A stretch of DNA of 64,000 bases from an uncultured Acetobacteraceae bacterium (GTDB lineage: Bacteria > Pseudomonadota > Alphaproteobacteria > Acetobacterales > Acetobacteraceae): positions 1 through 64,000 of the forward strand of contig CALTUD010000008.1 of assembly GCA_943912335.1 (NCBI GenBank), written 5' to 3'. The translations under genes and the position numbers were made by a program. The number at the start of each line of letters is the position of its first letter. The stretch's first letter is position 1. Below are positions 18,280-30,102 of the stretch, in pieces. The notes beneath the pieces were generated by a model that was given only the letters and a program-made list of their open reading frames with translations, made no database searches and was not told the DNA's origin.

Positions 18280-21147
18280 TTATCCTTCGCTCTCCGGCGT
18301 GGTGTCCGGCGTTTGCGCCTCGTCCGGGGCGGCGTCAGTGATCTCCGCCGCATCCTCGCCGTCCGCCGATTCGTCCTCCAGGACGGGGAACACGCTGGTG
18401 ACGCGCTCCTTGCCGTCCAGTCGGAACAGGGTGACGCCCATCGAGGCGCGCCCGGTGATCCGCACCTGATCCACCGGCACGCGGATCAAACGGCCGACAT
18501 CGGTCACCAGCATCACGTCGGTGCCGTGCAGCACCGGCAGGGTGGCGACCACCTCGGTGCCGCTGCGGGCCGTGAAGGTGACGTTGGCGATGCCCAGACC
18601 GCCACGGCCGCTGGCGCGGTAGTCATAGGCCGAGGAGCGCTTGCCGAAGCCACCATTGGTGACGGTGAGCAGGATCTCCTCGCCGGCTTCCAGCTCGGCG
18701 AACCGTTCGGCATCCAGGGCCGCCGCGACGACGCCGTCTTCCTGCGCTTCCGCCTCGATCTCGGACTCGCCTTCCGCCGACGGATCGGCAGCCTCGGCCC
18801 GACGCTTGGCGTTGGCCATCTTGAGGAAGCCGGCCCGCTCGTCCGGGCTGGCCTCCACATGGTTCAACACGGCGAGGCTGTTCACCTCGTCGTTGTTGCC
18901 GAGACGGATGCCGCGCACGCCGGTAGAGTCGCGGCCCGCGAACACGCGTAGCGTCTCGTCGGTGATCTGGAAGCGGATGCAGCGGCCGAGACGTGTGGCC
19001 AGCATCACGTCCTGGCCTTCGCGGCAGGTGGCGACGCCGATCAGGCTGTCGCCGGTCTTGCCCCAGGCCTCGTCGAGCTTCATCGCGATCAGGCCGGACG
19101 AGCGCACGTTGCGGAAATCGCTGAGACGGTTGCGTCGCACGTTGCCGGACGCCGTGGCGAAGACGAGGTGCAGGTTCTCCCACAACGTCTCGTCCTGCGG
19201 CAGCGGCAGCACCGTGGTGATGGAATCGCCGCCGAGTTCCGGCAGCAGGTTCACCAGCGCCCTGCCCTTCGCGGTGGGGCTGGCTTCCGGCAGGCGCCAG
19301 ACCTTTTCGCGATACGCCTTGCCGCCGGAGGAGAAGAACAGCACCCATTGATGGGTGTGGGCATTGAAGGAGCGGGTGACGATGTCGTCGCCGCGACGGC
19401 CCGCAGCCGTGCGTCCGCGTCCGCCGCGATTCTGCGCCCGGAAGGTTTCCAGCGGCGTACGCTTGATGAAGCCGTCGCGGGTGATGGTGACGACCATCTG
19501 CCCCGGCTCGACCAGGCTCTCATCGGTCTGGTCGCCGGCGATGTCGGAGATCTCCGTCATGCGCGGCGTGGCGATCTCGGCGCGAACCACGCCCAGCTCG
19601 TCGCGCATCACTTCCAGACGGCGCGGACGGCTGCCGATGATCTCCAGCAGTTCGTTGATGCGCTGGCCGACCTCGCCCAGCTCGGCCTGGATCTTCTCGC
19701 GTTCCAGACCGGTGAGGCGCTGCAGGCGCAGTTCCAGGATGCCGCGCGCCTGGGCTTCGGTGAGGCGCACGCGCCCGTCGATCACCACGTTGCCGTCGTC
19801 ATGGATCAGCGACAGCAGCGGCTCGATCTCCGCCGCGTCCCAGTCCTGCGTCATCAGCGCCTCGCGCGCCGAGGCGGCGTCGGGGGCGGAGCGGATCAGC
19901 GCGATCACCCGGTCGATATTGGCCACCGCCAGGACCAGGCCGACCAGCAGATGGCCGCGATCGCGCGCCTTGCCGAGATCGAACCGCGCCCGGCGCAGGA
20001 TCACCTCCTCCCGGAAGGCGATGAAGGCCAGCAGCATCTCCTTCAGCCCCATCAGCTTGGGCTGTCCGTCGTTCAGCGCCAGCATGTTGACGCCGAACGA
20101 GGTCTGGAGCTGGGTGAAACGGTAGAGCTGGTTGAGCACCACTTCCGGGGTGGCGTCGCGCTTGACCTCGATCACGATCCGCATGCCGGAGCGGTCGCTC
20201 TCGTCTCGGATGTCGGAGATGCCCTCGACCTGCTTGGCGCGGACCAGCTCGGCGATCTTCTCCTGCAAGGTGGCCTTGTTCACCTGATAGGGAATCTCGG
20301 TGATGACGATGGCCTTGCGGTCGCGTCGCAGATCCTCGATCTCGGCGCGGGCGCGCACCATCACCGAACCGCGCCCGGTCTCGAAGGCGGAGCGGATGCC
20401 GGAACGGCCCAGGATGATGCCGCCGGTCGGGAAATCCGGCCCCGGGACGATCCGCATCAGATCCTCGAGCGACAGGGCCGGATCGGCGATCAGCGCCAGG
20501 GTGGCGTCGATGATCTCGCCCGGATTATGGGTTGGGATGTTGGTGGCCATGCCGACGGCGATGCCGGAGCCGCCATTGATCAGCAGGTTCGGATAGGCGG
20601 CGGGAAGGACCTTCGGTTCCTCCTCGCTCTCGTCGTAGTTCGGGCCGAAATCCACCGTGTCGCGGTCGATGTCGTCCAGCAGGAACATGGCCGATTTGGA
20701 CAGGCGCGCTTCGGTGTAGCGCATCGCCGCCGGGCTATCGCCGTCCACCGAGCCGAAATTGCCCTGGCCGTCGATCAGGCGGACGCGCATCGACCAGCTC
20801 TGCGCCATGCGGACCATGGCGTCGTAGATCGAGCTGTCGCCGTGCGGATGGTATTTACCCATCACGTCGCCGACGGCGCGGGCCGATTTGCGATACGGCT
20901 TGTCGTGGGTGAAGCCGCTTTCGCGCATCGAATACAGGATGCGGCGATGCACGGGTTTCAGGCCGTCGCGCACGTCCGGCAGGGCGCGGCTGACGATCAC
21001 GGACATCGCGTAGGCGAGATACGACGAGCGCATCTCCTCTTCGATGGTCACGGGCACCATGTCGGACGGCGCGCCCTCGGGCAGAACCGCCTCAGGCGGC
21101 AGCGGCGGCACGGGGGGCTCGGAGGAATCGCTCAACAGGCAGTCCAT
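18280..21147 (-). CDS. gyrA: DNA gyrase subunit A
   Basis: Catalytic subunit of gyrase, introducing negative supercoils with GyrB. About 955 residues, longer than the E. coli protein's 875. The breakage-reunion domain has the active-site Tyr in MRYTEARLS, and the quinolone region reads HPHGDSSIYDAM, with the Ser83 and Asp87 equivalents of E. coli kept. The C-terminal beta-pinwheel starts with the GyrA box QNRGGRGR. An acidic insertion of about 40 residues lies between two blades, and the tail is acidic. Start set at an ATG about 30 residues before the conserved EEEMRSSYLAYAMSVI; a TTG four codons later is also possible. Confidence 0.95.
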   Translation of the reverse strand: MDCLLSDSSEPPVPPLPPEAVLPEGAPSDMVPVTIEEEMRSSYLAYAMSVIVSRALPDVRDGLKPVHRRILYSMRESGFTHDKPYRKSARAVGDVMGKYHPHGDSSIYDAMVRMAQSWSMRVRLIDGQGNFGSVDGDSPAAMRYTEARLSKSAMFLLDDIDRDTVDFGPNYDESEEEPKVLPAAYPNLLINGGSGIAVGMATNIPTHNPGEIIDATLALIADPALSLEDLMRIVPGPDFPTGGIILGRSGIRSAFETGRGSVMVRARAEIEDLRRDRKAIVITEIPYQVNKATLQEKIAELVRAKQVEGISDIRDESDRSGMRIVIEVKRDATPEVVLNQLYRFTQLQTSFGVNMLALNDGQPKLMGLKEMLLAFIAFREEVILRRARFDLGKARDRGHLLVGLVLAVANIDRVIALIRSAPDAASAREALMTQDWDAAEIEPLLSLIHDDGNVVIDGRVRLTEAQARGILELRLQRLTGLEREKIQAELGEVGQRINELLEIIGSRPRRLEVMRDELGVVRAEIATPRMTEISDIAGDQTDESLVEPGQMVVTITRDGFIKRTPLETFRAQNRGGRGRTAAGRRGDDIVTRSFNAHTHQWVLFFSSGGKAYREKVWRLPEASPTAKGRALVNLLPELGGDSITTVLPLPQDETLWENLHLVFATASGNVRRNRLSDFRNVRSSGLIAMKLDEAWGKTGDSLIGVATCREGQDVMLATRLGRCIRFQITDETLRVFAGRDSTGVRGIRLGNNDEVNSLAVLNHVEASPDERAGFLKMANAKRRAEAADPSAEGESEIEAEAQEDGVVAAALDAERFAELEAGEEILLTVTNGGFGKRSSAYDYRASGRGGLGIANVTFTARSGTEVVATLPVLHGTDVMLVTDVGRLIRVPVDQVRITGRASMGVTLFRLDGKERVTSVFPVLEDESADGEDAAEITDAAPDEAQTPDTTPESEG

Positions 21148-21665
21148 ATCAGCAGGGCACCGCAACGGGCCGGCCTGGCTGTGGAGCGGCCGGTGCCGGA
21201 GCGGCACACGATGTCGGCGCGACAAACGCCGTGATTCTTATACCGTAGCACGCGCGCCGGGGCCGCAAAACCGTACACGACAAACGCCCGTTTCGTCGCC
21301 GGAGGGAGCGGGCGTTCGGCACCGTTCCGGGATGCACCAACCGCGCAGGCGGCATCCGCTACGCTGATGTCGACGGCGATCCGATGCTGGTCCTGCCGCA
21401 GCCGGTGCGGGATCGTTGCAAGGCCCGGCGTTTCCGGCTCGGCTGCGAGCGGCGCGACAGCAGGCCTGAGACAACGGCGAGGGCGTGGCGCGAGGTGCCG
21501 AGCGGGCACGTTCGCCCTACCCGCAGGCCTGCGCGATCGAAGGCCCGCGCGCCACCTGCGACTTCGCCCGGAATACGTTTAAAACCCCCGGGCCGGCCTC
21601 GCACTGAGCGGAACCGGAGCGCGGTGAGGTTCCGGTTTCCTGGCGCGAAGCGGCCTAGGCCGGGA
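21148..21665. other. Intergenic region upstream of gyrA
   Basis: 518 bases between gyrA and the end of ssb, without a supported gene. On the minus strand a TATAAG box near 21237-21242 could be the gyrA -10. The 11-mer CGACAAACGCC occurs twice, at 21220-21230 and 21278-21288, on either side of it. The left part (21300-21660) shows nothing recognisable. Confidence 0.45.
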
Positions 21666-22226
21666 TCAGAACGGAATTTCGTCGTCCAGATCGGCGCCGG
21701 AGGGTTCCCAGCCACCCTGGCCGCCGCCGGCCGCACCGCCGCCGGCCGGCTTGCTGCCACCGCGCGGCGCCGCGATCGCGCGACCGCCGCCACCCGAACC
21801 GCCACCATAGCCGCCACCGCCATAACCGCCGCCGCCGTAGCCGCCGCCTTCACCGCCCTCATCGCCGCCGCCGCGGCCGGAATCGAGCAGGGTCAGTTCG
21901 CCGCGGAAGCGGTCGATCACGATCTCGGTGGTGTATTTCTCCTGGCCGGACTGGTCGGTCCATTTGCGGGTCTGCAGCGACCCCTCGACATAGACCTTCT
22001 TGCCCTTGCGGCAGAAGCGCTCAACCACGTCGGCGATGCGCTCGTTGAACACCACCACACGATGCCATTCGGTCTTCTCGCGGCGTTCGCCGGAGGCCTT
22101 GTCGTTCCAGCTTTCGCTGGTCGCCAGGGTGAAGTTGACGATCTTGGAGCCGTTCTGGGCGTTCCGGACCTCGGGGTCCTTTCCGAGATTCCCGATCAGG
22201 ATCACCTTGTTGACGCTGCCGGCCAT
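21666..22226 (-). CDS. ssb: Single-stranded DNA-binding protein
   Basis: 186 residues. N-terminal OB fold (NKVILIGNLGKDPEVR through YTTEIVIDRF), then a Gly-rich linker with repeated GGGYGGGGYGG units and the acidic protein-docking tip DDEIPF. Tetrameric protein of replication, repair and recombination. Divergent from uvrA across 111-130 bases that contain a LexA box, the classic SOS ssb-uvrA arrangement. Confidence 0.96.
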   Translation of the reverse strand: MAGSVNKVILIGNLGKDPEVRNAQNGSKIVNFTLATSESWNDKASGERREKTEWHRVVVFNERIADVVERFCRKGKKVYVEGSLQTRKWTDQSGQEKYTTEIVIDRFRGELTLLDSGRGGGDEGGEGGGYGGGGYGGGGYGGGSGGGGRAIAAPRGGSKPAGGGAAGGGQGGWEPSGADLDDEIPF

Positions 22227-22328
22227 CGCAATTTCCAGTCTTTCCTGCGCCCGCGTATCGAACCGCCGCCGGCATTCCGAGTCAGTGTGTGGTGCCTAAC
22301 TACGCGCCGCGTTATACACGCGGAACGT

Positions 22329-22343
22329 GAACAGACAATGAAC
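22329..22343. promoter_or_regulatory. LexA (SOS) box between ssb and uvrA
   Basis: GAAC-N7-GAAC, the reverse complement of the alphaproteobacterial LexA consensus GTTC-N7-GTTC. It lies between the divergent SOS genes ssb and uvrA, about 11 bases after a TATACA box (22313-22318) that could be the uvrA -10. It covers the ATG at 22338, which argues that translation starts further downstream. Confidence 0.72.
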
Positions 22344-22355
22344 AGGAGCATCTGC

Positions 22356-25280
<2,925 letters not shown>

Positions 25281-25299
25281 CGCGACGCGAGAGGGTTGG

Positions 25300-26184
25300 A
25301 TGACTGAGCACAAGGCGGTGGGGTTCGTCGGCTACGGCGCGATGGCGAAGCTGATGGCGACGCATATCCGCGACGCGGGCTACACGGTGGTGGCGTTCAC
25401 CCCGTCCGCGAAGGGCGGCAAGGCGGAGGACGGCACACGCATGCTGTCCTCGCCGCGCGCGCTGGCAGCAGAAAGTGCTGTGGTGATGATCAGCGTGCCG
25501 AACGACGACGCGGTCGAGGAATCGGCCTATGGCGCCGATGGCATCCTGGCCGGGATGAAGAGCGGCGGGCTGCTGATCAACACCTCCTCCGTGTCGCCGC
25601 GCGTCTCGCGCCGCCTGTTCGCGGCGGGTGCGGAGAAGGGCATCGGCGTGGTGGATGCGCCGGTTTCGGGCAGCACGCCGGAAGCGGAGAAGGGCGAGCT
25701 GGTGGTGCTGGCCGGCGGCGAAGACGCGGACATCGCCCGCGCCAAACCGTTTCTGGACGCGATCGGCAAGAAGACGGTGCATGCCGGGCCGGCCGGACAG
25801 GGTTCGGCGCTGAAGCTGGTGGTCAACGGCATCATGGTCTCGACCATGGCGGCAATCAGCGAGGCGGCGGGGTATGGCGTGGCGGCGGGGCTCGATCGCG
25901 ACCTGCTGCTGGAAACGCTGGGCGGGCTGGCGGTCGTGTCGCCGCATCATCAGCGCAAGATCAAGGCGGCCGGGTCGGGCGATCTCGAGCCGCAATTCCC
26001 GACCTGGCTGGCGCACAAGGATCTGGGGCTGCTGCTGGCCGACGCCGCCGCCCATGGCGCGCCGCTGGGCACCATCGCGGCGGCGACGCAGTTGATGACG
26101 CTGGTGAACCAGGATCAGGCGAAGGACGACTATTCGGCGGTGCTGCCCACCGCCATGATGCTGGCTTCGTCCGCGGAGGACTGA
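25300..26184 (+). CDS. NAD(P)-dependent beta-hydroxyacid dehydrogenase family protein
   Basis: 294 residues of the 3-hydroxyisobutyrate dehydrogenase / GLYR1-type family. N-terminal Rossmann motif GFVGYGAMA (9-17), substrate-binding VDAPVSGSTPEAEKGEL, and the catalytic Lys in GSALKLVVNGIM (about 171). The substrate could be succinic semialdehyde, tartronate semialdehyde or hydroxyisobutyrate; sequence alone does not decide. Starts 20 bases after uvrA. Its 3' end overlaps the convergent LytTR gene by 55 bases. Confidence 0.88.
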   Translation: MTEHKAVGFVGYGAMAKLMATHIRDAGYTVVAFTPSAKGGKAEDGTRMLSSPRALAAESAVVMISVPNDDAVEESAYGADGILAGMKSGGLLINTSSVSPRVSRRLFAAGAEKGIGVVDAPVSGSTPEAEKGELVVLAGGEDADIARAKPFLDAIGKKTVHAGPAGQGSALKLVVNGIMVSTMAAISEAAGYGVAAGLDRDLLLETLGGLAVVSPHHQRKIKAAGSGDLEPQFPTWLAHKDLGLLLADAAAHGAPLGTIAAATQLMTLVNQDQAKDDYSAVLPTAMMLASSAED

Positions 26185-26978
26185 CCGGTTCGGGCGGCGG
26201 GGCCGAACCCTGCCGCCCGCATTGCCGGCATCGCGGCGCGGCTGACCGGCACGACGAGACCGGTTTCCAGAACGAGCTGCCATCCCTGCCCGCGCCGCTC
26301 GGCCCGCGCCCTTGCATCGCGCGCGATCCAGAACGAGCGATGGGGCTGCCAGCCGGCAGCCTCGCCCAGAGCGGCGATGGCATCGCGCATGCGAAGCAGG
26401 ACGAGCTCTTCCGCCCCGTCGCAATGCAGCCGGAGATAATGGTCTTCGGCCTGGAGGGCGATCAGACGCCGTCCGGCAAGGTCGGGGGCATGGGCGCGCA
26501 GGAAGGCGCGGCGGTCTCCGCTGGCCGGCGCCGGAGCGGCGGGGGCCTCGGGTGGTGGTGCTCCGGGACGGGCATCGGGCACCGTCCAGGACATGACGAC
26601 GCCACGATAGGCGAAGGCGGCGGCGAGGCCCAAAGGCAGTGTGTCCAGCCAAATCCACAACAATGGCCCGGCATGGCCGAACGCGATCCGGTTGATCAGC
26701 GAGATGCCCAGTACGCCCGGTACGGAGGCCAGTAGTGCGTTCGCGGCGACGCTCCGTGCACCGGTCAGTCGATGGCCGGTGCGGGCGAGCAGAAGGCAGG
26801 CCAGGGTAACGCCGAGCTGCCAGAACAGTCCGCACAGCAGGAAGTAGCCGGCGCGCTCCACGACTGAGAGACGTTCGCTGCCCCAGGGCGCCATGGTCGT
26901 GAGAAGCGCAGATACGGCCAGGAGCGACACGAACCTGAACAGGACGGATCTTCGGAGGGACAACGGGCGTGGCGGCAT
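26130..26978 (-). CDS. Membrane-anchored LytTR-type DNA-binding regulator
   Basis: About 282 residues. Four hydrophobic segments occupy the first 140 residues, then a Pro/Ala linker, then a LytTR domain at roughly 170-270 (LIALQAEDHYLRLHCDGAEELVLLR region, later HRSFWIARDA). This layout is a one-component membrane regulator without kinase or receiver. The ATG at 26978 has GGAGGA ten bases upstream. Divergent from a DUF6622-type membrane protein, the probable target. A TAG stop makes the gene run 55 bases into the oppositely oriented dehydrogenase gene. Confidence 0.83.
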   Translation of the reverse strand: MPPRPLSLRRSVLFRFVSLLAVSALLTTMAPWGSERLSVVERAGYFLLCGLFWQLGVTLACLLLARTGHRLTGARSVAANALLASVPGVLGISLINRIAFGHAGPLLWIWLDTLPLGLAAAFAYRGVVMSWTVPDARPGAPPPEAPAAPAPASGDRRAFLRAHAPDLAGRRLIALQAEDHYLRLHCDGAEELVLLRMRDAIAALGEAAGWQPHRSFWIARDARARAERRGQGWQLVLETGLVVPVSRAAMPAMRAAGFGPAARTGQSSADEASIMAVGSTAE

Positions 26979-27002
26979 GACCGGAGTTCCTCCCATTCGC
27001 GC

Positions 27003-27055
27003 TTCGTGAACCGACAATAACAGCGTTTCGCGAACGGCGCGCCGCATTCCGCGAA
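27003..27055. promoter_or_regulatory. Three TTCGYGAA-like repeats in the LytTR divergent promoter
   Basis: TTCGTGAA (27003-27010), TTCGCGAA (27027-27034) and TCCGCGAA (27048-27055) are spaced 24 and 21 bases apart, about two helical turns. LytTR proteins usually bind direct repeats at such spacing, so this is a candidate operator for the adjacent LytTR gene. The role is inference. Confidence 0.45.
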
Positions 27056-27123
27056 GCCGCCATTGCGGCAACACGGGCGAAGCGGGCACCGGGAGGTCGT
27101 TCTTTTCTCGGAGCGCCGACGCC

Positions 27124-27630
27124 ATGTTCATCGAACAGATCATCCGCCACACCCCGGTCTGGGTCTGGGCCATGCTCGCCTATCTCGTCTACCAGGGTGT
27201 CTGCGCCCTCAAGGACCAGACCGTCTCGCTGCGGCGGATGGTGGTGGTGCCGGTGCTGTTCGCGGCCTGGGGCGTCGAGACGATGCTGTCCGGCCATCCC
27301 GGCTCAGTGCAGATCGGATGCTGGCTGGCCGCGGCAGCGATCCTGTCTCCCCTGGGGCTGCTGACGGGGCCGACCTTGCATGCGGTGGACCCGGACACCG
27401 GGCTGGTGCGTCGCGCCGGCAGTGCGGGGCCGCTGGTGCGGAGCCTGTTGGTGTTCGTGCTGAAATACGGTTCGGCCGTCGCCGTGGCGGTTCAGCAGCC
27501 GCCGAGCCCGACGACCCTTTCCGTCGCCGCCGCGATCTCCGGCGCCACGGCGGGCTATTTCGGCGGCTGGCTGCTGTCGCTCTACGGCCGGCACAGAATG
27601 GCGCCGCGTTCGGCGCTGCGGGCGGCCTGA
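27124..27630 (+). CDS. Small integral membrane protein, DUF6622-like
   Basis: 168 residues with about five membrane helices. It starts MFIEQIIRHTPVWVWAMLAYL, which I recognise as the N-terminus of the DUF6622 family, and the core contains VSLRRMVVVPVLFAAWG. Function of the family is not known. Divergent from the membrane-anchored LytTR regulator; in several genomes LytTR membrane regulators pair with small membrane proteins, so it is the likely controlled gene. Confidence 0.75.
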   Translation: MFIEQIIRHTPVWVWAMLAYLVYQGVCALKDQTVSLRRMVVVPVLFAAWGVETMLSGHPGSVQIGCWLAAAAILSPLGLLTGPTLHAVDPDTGLVRRAGSAGPLVRSLLVFVLKYGSAVAVAVQQPPSPTTLSVAAAISGATAGYFGGWLLSLYGRHRMAPRSALRAA

Positions 27631-27639
27631 GCAGGACGT

Positions 27640-28482
27640 TCAGCCGCGCAGGAAGCGGCCGAACGCCTCGGCGTGGTCCGGATGCCAGCGCGACAAAGGC
27701 GGCCTGTTCTCGACGATGTCGCCGGCCGCCCACAGGATGCGCTTCTCGTCGGTGGCGCGGGACACGTCGTTGTCCGGGCACAGGATGTAGAAATCGCCGG
27801 CTTCGAGCCGTTCGAGCATGAAGGCGACGGTCTGGTCCGGCGTCCAGGCCGCCTCGGGCTTCTCCGTGCGCCCGCCGCGGGTCAGGCCGGTCCAGACGAA
27901 GCCGGGGATCAGCAGATGCGCGCTGACCCGGCATCCCTCCCGGTTGCGCAGCATGTGCTGCACCGCCTCGGTGAAGGCCTTCACGCCCGCCTTGGCGACG
28001 TTGTAGGCCGGGTCGCCGGGCGGGGTGGTGATGCCCTGCTTGGAGCCGGAAACGACGATCAGGCCGGGCGCGTCGGTTTCGGTCATGCCTGGCAGGACGG
28101 CGCGGACGGTCTCGATCACCCCGTGCAGGTTCACCGCGAGAATGTCGTCCCAGCTCCTGTCCTCGCCGGGGATGGCGCTGCCGGGCTGGATCGCGGCGTT
28201 GGCCATCGCCACGTCGATGCGGCCGCCCCAGCCGGTGACGGCGGCGACCATGCCCCGCACCTCGTCCCGCTCGGCGATGTCGAGCCCGAAGCCGCGCACC
28301 GCCCCCGCCCCGGTTTCGGCGGCGACGCTTTCCACCGCGCGTTCCAGCGCCGGGCCGGGCCGGTCGGCGATGGCGATGCGCATGCCGGCGGCGGCGAAGC
28401 GGCGACAGGCGGCCAGACCGATGCCGGACGCGCCGCCCGTGACCAGGGCCAGACCGTCCGTGTGGATCGCCTCGTAACCCAT
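27640..28482 (-). CDS. SDR-family NAD(P)-dependent oxidoreductase
   Basis: 280-residue classical short-chain dehydrogenase. Cofactor motif TGGASGIG (about 15-22), NAA-type motif in AMANAAIQPG, catalytic Ser in VVSGSKQG and Tyr/Lys in YNVAKAG. Catalyses a reversible alcohol/ketone oxidation; substrate not evident. Converges on the DUF6622-like gene with a 9-base gap. Confidence 0.9.
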   Translation of the reverse strand: MGYEAIHTDGLALVTGGASGIGLAACRRFAAAGMRIAIADRPGPALERAVESVAAETGAGAVRGFGLDIAERDEVRGMVAAVTGWGGRIDVAMANAAIQPGSAIPGEDRSWDDILAVNLHGVIETVRAVLPGMTETDAPGLIVVSGSKQGITTPPGDPAYNVAKAGVKAFTEAVQHMLRNREGCRVSAHLLIPGFVWTGLTRGGRTEKPEAAWTPDQTVAFMLERLEAGDFYILCPDNDVSRATDEKRILWAAGDIVENRPPLSRWHPDHAEAFGRFLRG

Positions 28483-28559
28483 GCATCGCTCCCGGAAAGG
28501 TATTCAGCCTGTCAAGACGGTTCGGACGCGAGCGGGTTCGTTTCGGTCCGGTAAAGGGA

Positions 28560-29345
28560 TCAGCGCAGCCCGGCGGCGATCACCGCCAGACGGTCGCCGA
28601 TGCCGCGCGCGCCGCCGGTCCGGTCGAACCGGGCTGGGTCGCCGTGCAGATCGCGCCGTGCGAGCACGAGAGGCGCGAGCGCGCAGTTCTGTCCGCGCGG
28701 CAGCCTCCGACCGGTCGCGTCGGCGAGGAACCGTTCGCCCTGCTCGGCCAGAAAGGCGCGCTGGGACGGGAGATCGAGATCGGCGATGCCGTCGGGCAGG
28801 ACGTCGCGTTCGGCGGCCAGCAGCGCCGGCAGGTAGCGTCGCAGCGCGCCGCACGCGAAGGCGGCGCCCACATCGGCGAGACGGTTCGAGGCGCTTTCCG
28901 CGACGCCCAGCACGGCGCCGATCGCGCGTTGCAGCCCACCGGCGCCGCCAAGCAGGACGAGGCGCCATTCTGCCACGCCGAGACCGCCTTCCGCCTCGGC
29001 TTCGCGTGCGGCGATCATGCTCAGCAGCGCATCGGGCGGCACCCGGCCCTGTTCCAGCAGGTCGCGGATCGCGACGGCAACCGGCTGGTTGTGCCAGTCG
29101 TCGCGCTCGTTGCCGACCACCTCGCGCCACCACTGCAGCCGGATCAGCGCCGCGATCGGCCCGGCGCCGGAGCGGGCGGAGGGCAGTTCGGTGGCGCGCA
29201 CCAGCTCGTGGTTGAACAGGATCAACGCGGCCAGGGGCTCGCGCAAGGCGGCGGGTGCCGGGGCGATGCACAGGAAGCGGTCGGGATCGACGGCGCTCGC
29301 TTCCGTGGTGAAACGACCGGCATCCGGTGCGCGTTGGTTCGGCAT
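28560..29345 (-). CDS. Squalene/phytoene synthase family protein
   Basis: About 261 residues, with the family's helical layout: a first region FNHELVRATELPSA and an IRLQWWREVV segment that corresponds to the prenyl-synthase fold. The Asp-rich DxxxD motifs needed for diphosphate binding are not clear, and the product resembles the NDUFAF6-like branch linked to complex I assembly as much as a true HpnC/HpnD enzyme. Starts: ATG 29345 preferred; TTG 29381 would add 12 residues. Stands alone, with no other hopanoid genes nearby. Confidence 0.75.
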   Translation of the reverse strand: MPNQRAPDAGRFTTEASAVDPDRFLCIAPAPAALREPLAALILFNHELVRATELPSARSGAGPIAALIRLQWWREVVGNERDDWHNQPVAVAIRDLLEQGRVPPDALLSMIAAREAEAEGGLGVAEWRLVLLGGAGGLQRAIGAVLGVAESASNRLADVGAAFACGALRRYLPALLAAERDVLPDGIADLDLPSQRAFLAEQGERFLADATGRRLPRGQNCALAPLVLARRDLHGDPARFDRTGGARGIGDRLAVIAAGLR

Positions 29346-29456
29346 GCGGCGTGTGATGCTCCGGGCGAGCGGCACGGGCAAGTCATGCCTGCACGCCTTG
29401 ACGCTCGCGGCAGCGACCCCATAGCTCTTCCCCGAGCCTCACCAGGAGAAACGCTC

Positions 29457-30065
29457 ATGGCTTTCGAACTTCCCGCCCTGCCCTATCCGGCCAACGCTCT
29501 GGCCTCCAAGAGCATGGGCCAGCAGACTCTGGAACTGCATCACGGTAAGCATCACCAGGCCTATGTCACGGCGCTGAACGGCTTCGTAGAGAAGAACGAG
29601 GCGCTCCAGGGCAAGTCCCTGGACGAGATCGTCACCCTGAGCCACGGCAAGGCCGACATGGCGCCGGTGTTCAACAACGCCGGCCAGCACTGGAACCACA
29701 TCCTGTTCTGGCAGGGCCTGTCGCCGACCGGCGGCGGCATTCCGGGCGCGCTGGAAAGCAAGATCGTGTCCGATTTCGGCAGCGTCGAAGCGTTCAAGGA
29801 CGCGTTCAAGACCGCCGCCACCACCCAGTTCGGCTCCGGCTGGGCCTGGCTGGTGCTGGGCAGCGACGGCAAGCTGAAGGTCACCAAGACCGCCAACGGC
29901 TCCAACCCGCTGGCCGAAGGCTCGGGCACCGCGCTGCTGGGTCTCGATGTGTGGGAGCACTCCTACTATCTCGACTTCCAGAACCGCCGTCCGGACTACG
30001 TGACCAACTTCCTGGACAAGCTGGCCAATTACGAGTTCGCCGCGGCTCGTCTGCAGCAGAACTGA
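29457..30065 (+). CDS. sodB: Superoxide dismutase, Fe/Mn family
   Basis: Dismutates superoxide in the cytoplasm. 202 residues. The metal ligands are in place: His28 (LELHHGKHH), His in NNAGQHWNH, and Asp/His in LDVWEHSYYLDF. The GSGWAWLVLG and FWQGLSP signatures favour the iron type. A strong AGGAGA precedes the ATG. Confidence 0.95.
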   Translation: MAFELPALPYPANALASKSMGQQTLELHHGKHHQAYVTALNGFVEKNEALQGKSLDEIVTLSHGKADMAPVFNNAGQHWNHILFWQGLSPTGGGIPGALESKIVSDFGSVEAFKDAFKTAATTQFGSGWAWLVLGSDGKLKVTKTANGSNPLAEGSGTALLGLDVWEHSYYLDFQNRRPDYVTNFLDKLANYEFAAARLQQN

Positions 30066-30074
30066 TCGCCTGGT

Positions 30075-30100
30075 CCGGAGCCGGTTCGCGCCGGCTCCGG
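30075..30100. terminator. Bidirectional hairpin between sodB and nucleoside hydrolase
   Basis: Perfect 10-base stem CCGGAGCCGG / CCGGCTCCGG with a six-base loop, in the 37-base gap between two convergent genes. No long T-run, but position and symmetry suit a shared transcript end. Confidence 0.6.
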
Positions 30101-30102
30101 GT

